Shown one piece after another: positions 61,893-64,000 of a DNA stretch of 64,000 nucleotides (position 1 is the first letter of the stretch; the number at the start of each line of letters is the position of its first letter). Made by a program: the position numbers and the translations under genes. The notes under the pieces are model-generated. The model saw nothing but the letters and a program-made list of their open reading frames with translations, was not told the DNA's origin and ran no database searches. Origin of the DNA: Companilactobacillus kimchii DSM 13961 = JCM 10707 (lineage in GTDB: Bacteria; Bacillota; Bacilli; Lactobacillales; Lactobacillaceae); the NCBI RefSeq assembly GCF_001435445.1, contig NZ_AZDH01000017.1, positions 100,891 to 164,890 on the forward strand. Direction: 5' to 3'.

Positions 61893-62357
61893 ATGGACTA
61901 CAAAGAAATGTTAAAGCCTGATTTAGTATTTCTCAATGTAGATGAAAAGGATAGAAAGGGGTTATACAAAAATATAGCTTCTAAATTATTGAAATTGGGA
62001 TATGTTAAAGAATCATATGAGGAGGCTTTGAATAAAAGAGAGGATGAGTTTCCAACGGGAGTTGTCAGCGAACATATTTCTATCGCTTTACCACACGCTA
62101 ATCCTGAAAATATAAATAAACCTTTCGTTTGTGTCGTTACCACAAAGACTCCGATTGAAATTCTTCAAATGGGTTATAACACAAAGGAAAACGCTGATAC
62201 CTTTTTTTTCCTAGGAATTCAGCATTCGAATGATCAGTTGACTTTATTACAAAAATTCATGGCTTTAATTCAGAATAAAGATTTCGTTGATGACTTTCAA
62301 AGTATTTCAGATGAATCCGAAATGTATCAATATATCCAAAATGAATTTATAAAATAA
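61893..62357 (+). CDS. PTS EIIA, galactitol type
   Basis: This 154-residue EIIA of the fructose/mannitol fold, GatA branch, has active His68 in SIALPHANPEN. It takes phosphate from HPr for the EIIB that follows after 32 bases. It has an AGGAGG site. It is the first gene of a GatABC-type operon opposite a DeoR regulator. Possible substrates are galactitol, other polyols or pentitols; the sequence does not decide. Confidence 0.92.
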   Translation: MDYKEMLKPDLVFLNVDEKDRKGLYKNIASKLLKLGYVKESYEEALNKREDEFPTGVVSEHISIALPHANPENINKPFVCVVTTKTPIEILQMGYNTKENADTFFFLGIQHSNDQLTLLQKFMALIQNKDFVDDFQSISDESEMYQYIQNEFIK

Positions 62358-62389
62358 AAATATTAATTGTTAGTTAGGAGATATTAATT

Positions 62390-62701
62390 ATGGCAAAAAT
62401 TATTGTAGCTTGTGGTAGTGGTGTTGCATCGAGTGAATTGGTAGTAAATCATATTTCAGACTTTTTTGAAGATCATGGAATTACTGGCGTCGATGTAGAA
62501 GCAACTGACTTTAAAAAATTACCAGATATTTTAGCCAATTATGATATTTATGTTTGGATTGCACGTCCTAATGAAGAGATTCAATCAATTGTTGACAAGA
62601 ATAATATTACTTCAGTTAATGGATTACCAATCTTCACTGGACAAAATCCAGAAGTCTCATACAAGGAAATTATTGCCGGTCTAAAGAGTTTATCTGCATA
62701 A
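62390..62701 (+). CDS. PTS EIIB, galactitol type
   Basis: This 103-residue EIIB has the phosphocysteine loop IIVACGSGVASSELV (Cys8), typical of GatB. The fold is otherwise of the small EIIB kind. It accepts phosphate from the preceding EIIA and gives it to sugar in the EIIC that follows after 34 bases. A TTAGGAG ribosome site is present. Confidence 0.92.
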   Translation: MAKIIVACGSGVASSELVVNHISDFFEDHGITGVDVEATDFKKLPDILANYDIYVWIARPNEEIQSIVDKNNITSVNGLPIFTGQNPEVSYKEIIAGLKSLSA

Positions 62702-62735
62702 ATTAATGAAAAAAGACTAGAGGGGAGATTGAATT

Positions 62736-64000
62736 ATGGATGTTTTAAAGACTGTTGTTAATTATGTTCTAGATTTAGGTGCTCCAGTGTTCGTTCCTTT
62801 AATTATGTTTATCCTTGCAACATGTGCGGGTTTAAAACTTAAAAAATCGGTTTTAGCTGCTCTAACATTAGGAGTTGCCTTTAGCGGTATGACCTTGGTT
62901 GTTAACTATATGATGGATTCTATTTCACCAGCTGCCAAAGCAATGTCTAAAATATTCCATTTAAGTTTAAATGCTATCGATGCTGGGTGGACTGGTGTTG
63001 CGGCTATAACTTGGTCCTATAAATCGGCATTCCTATTCTTTCCACTGTTATTAGCAATTAACTTTATAATGCTAACTTTCAATTGGACAAAAACATTAAA
63101 CGTTGATATGTGGAATGTTTGGAATAAGATTTTTACTTATGTAGTTGTTTTGTACTTTACTCACAATGCTTTCTTCGGATTCATTGTAGCTGGTATTCAA
63201 ATTGTCCTTGAATTGAAAGCTGGAGATATGTGGCAACGTCATATTGAAGACCTTACAGGTATGCCCGGTGTTACTGTACCTCATTTCGTAACACTATTTG
63301 CTGTAATTCTTCAACCTTTGAATAAGCTACTAGATTTTATTCCTATTATGAACAAGCCATTCGATTCCGCAGCTCTTCAAAAAAAGATTGGGATCTTTGG
63401 AGATAATACCGTAATGGGGGCTATCATTGGTGTTTTGTTAGGCTTTGGTGCTGGATATTCAGTTTCAAAATCACTTAACCTGGCCATTCAAGCAGCAACC
63501 GCTATGACTCTATTTCCAATGATTTCTAAATTATTCATGCAAGCTTTGTCACCAATCGCTGATGCCATGAGTAATTTTATGAAAAAGCATTTCAATGGAC
63601 GTCAAGTTTTCATTGGAGTTGATTGGCCTATTTTAGCCGGCCGTAATGAATTGTGGGTCACAGTTATTATTTTGGTACCTGTAATGCTGATTTTTGCAAT
63701 GATTCTTCCGGGAAATACAGTTTTACCATTTGCCGGAATCATTAATCTTTCATTCGTTGTAGCCGCATTATTATTAACTGGTGCCAACTTACTTAGAATG
63801 TTAGTCCTTGGATTAATTACAACACCAATCTTCTTGTATGGTGCTACTTACTTTGCACCAATTATTACTAACCTGGCTAAAACAACTGGTACTGTTAAAG
63901 TTCATGCTGGACAACAATTATCTTGGTCAACATTCGAGGGCCCAGACTTCCGTCTATTCTTTGCAAAAGCTTTTGCAGGTGAATGGTGGGCTATTGGCTT
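62736..64000 (+). CDS. PTS EIIC, galactitol type (3' end outside window)
   Basis: This membrane subunit runs off the right edge after 421 codons with no stop, so about 30-60 residues are probably missing. The frame starts at ATG 62736 behind AGGGGAG. It reads as a GatC: GAPVFVPLIMFILATCAGL near the start, IDAGWTGVAAITWSYKSAF (about 84-103) and the MPGVTVPHFVTLFA segment (about 177-190). There are about ten membrane segments. It completes a separate A-B-C galactitol-class system. Confidence 0.92.
   Translation, partial: MDVLKTVVNYVLDLGAPVFVPLIMFILATCAGLKLKKSVLAALTLGVAFSGMTLVVNYMMDSISPAAKAMSKIFHLSLNAIDAGWTGVAAITWSYKSAFLFFPLLLAINFIMLTFNWTKTLNVDMWNVWNKIFTYVVVLYFTHNAFFGFIVAGIQIVLELKAGDMWQRHIEDLTGMPGVTVPHFVTLFAVILQPLNKLLDFIPIMNKPFDSAALQKKIGIFGDNTVMGAIIGVLLGFGAGYSVSKSLNLAIQAATAMTLFPMISKLFMQALSPIADAMSNFMKKHFNGRQVFIGVDWPILAGRNELWVTVIILVPVMLIFAMILPGNTVLPFAGIINLSFVVAALLLTGANLLRMLVLGLITTPIFLYGATYFAPIITNLAKTTGTVKVHAGQQLSWSTFEGPDFRLFFAKAFAGEWWAIG

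Noticed and set aside
1..64000. CRISPR arrays, tRNA or rRNA genes, insertion sequences, prophage genes
   Set aside because: No regularly spaced repeats, tRNA-like ends, transposase or integrase motifs were seen on either strand by eye.

Overview
The window is AT-rich chromosomal DNA from a low-GC Gram-positive bacterium, most likely a member of the Lactobacillaceae (sensu lato Lactobacillus, Companilactobacillus-like; the genus is an inference). The grounds are: a Firmicutes-type backbone era-recO-(T-box)-glyQS ... dnaG-rpoD; a mevalonate pathway operon with type 2 isopentenyl-diphosphate isomerase; rexAB-type AddAB; dinG-ypmB-dnaD-nth; secreted proteins with SLAP-like repeats; many PTS sugar systems; and CcpA cre boxes. 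No rRNA, tRNA, insertion sequence, phage gene or CRISPR array was seen.

Layout. 1-4.6 kb: end of era, recO, then a compact glycine T-box leader and glyQ-glyS. 4.6-15.4 kb: a sugar-use block lying between glyS and dnaG, which are close together in many Firmicutes. It holds an RpiR regulator divergent from a cellobiose-family EIIC plus a protein-tyrosine-phosphatase-like gene; then a PRD activator, fructose-family EIIA, EIIB and EIIC, and a GH38 alpha-mannosidase in one tight operon resembling a mannosylglycerate system; then a GRP-type sugar porter. 15.4-24.1 kb: dnaG-rpoD, a cyclopropane fatty acid synthase, trmK, a Nif3-like protein, pepT, and a second rsgA-like GTPase behind a long leader with a four-codon ORF and a terminator. 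24.1-29.9 kb: two secreted cell-wall proteins (C39-like and NlpC/P60), a tautomerase, a DUF2075 ATPase, a small protein and signal peptidase I. 30-37.2 kb: a methyltransferase-like gene, an FtsX/MacB-like membrane protein, an RsmF-like rRNA methyltransferase, and on the minus strand mvaK1-mvaD-mvaK2-fni. 37.3-49.2 kb: rexB-rexA-dinG-ypmB-dnaD-nth. 49.2-64 kb: a second carbohydrate region with an orphan cellobiose-type EIIB, a GH1 / beta-glucoside EIIBC / GH65 / AraC operon, an AraC regulator divergent from an MFS / GH78-like / ROK operon, and a DeoR regulator divergent from a galactitol-type PTS whose EIIC runs off the window.

How it fits together. Both ends of the sugar inventory follow the same plan: a local regulator (RpiR, PRD, AraC or DeoR) next to a transporter and a glycosidase or phosphorylase, with a CcpA site in front, so each cluster should respond to its own sugar and be shut off by glucose. 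Between the clusters lie conserved housekeeping operons. Two DNA-repair proteins that usually carry Fe-S clusters (RexB/AddB and Nth) lack the cluster cysteines here, which fits a low-iron lifestyle. The least explained elements are the RNA leader in front of the rsgA-like gene, the EIIC-phosphatase pair, and the repeated ATGTC/GACAT boxes in front of the C39-like gene.
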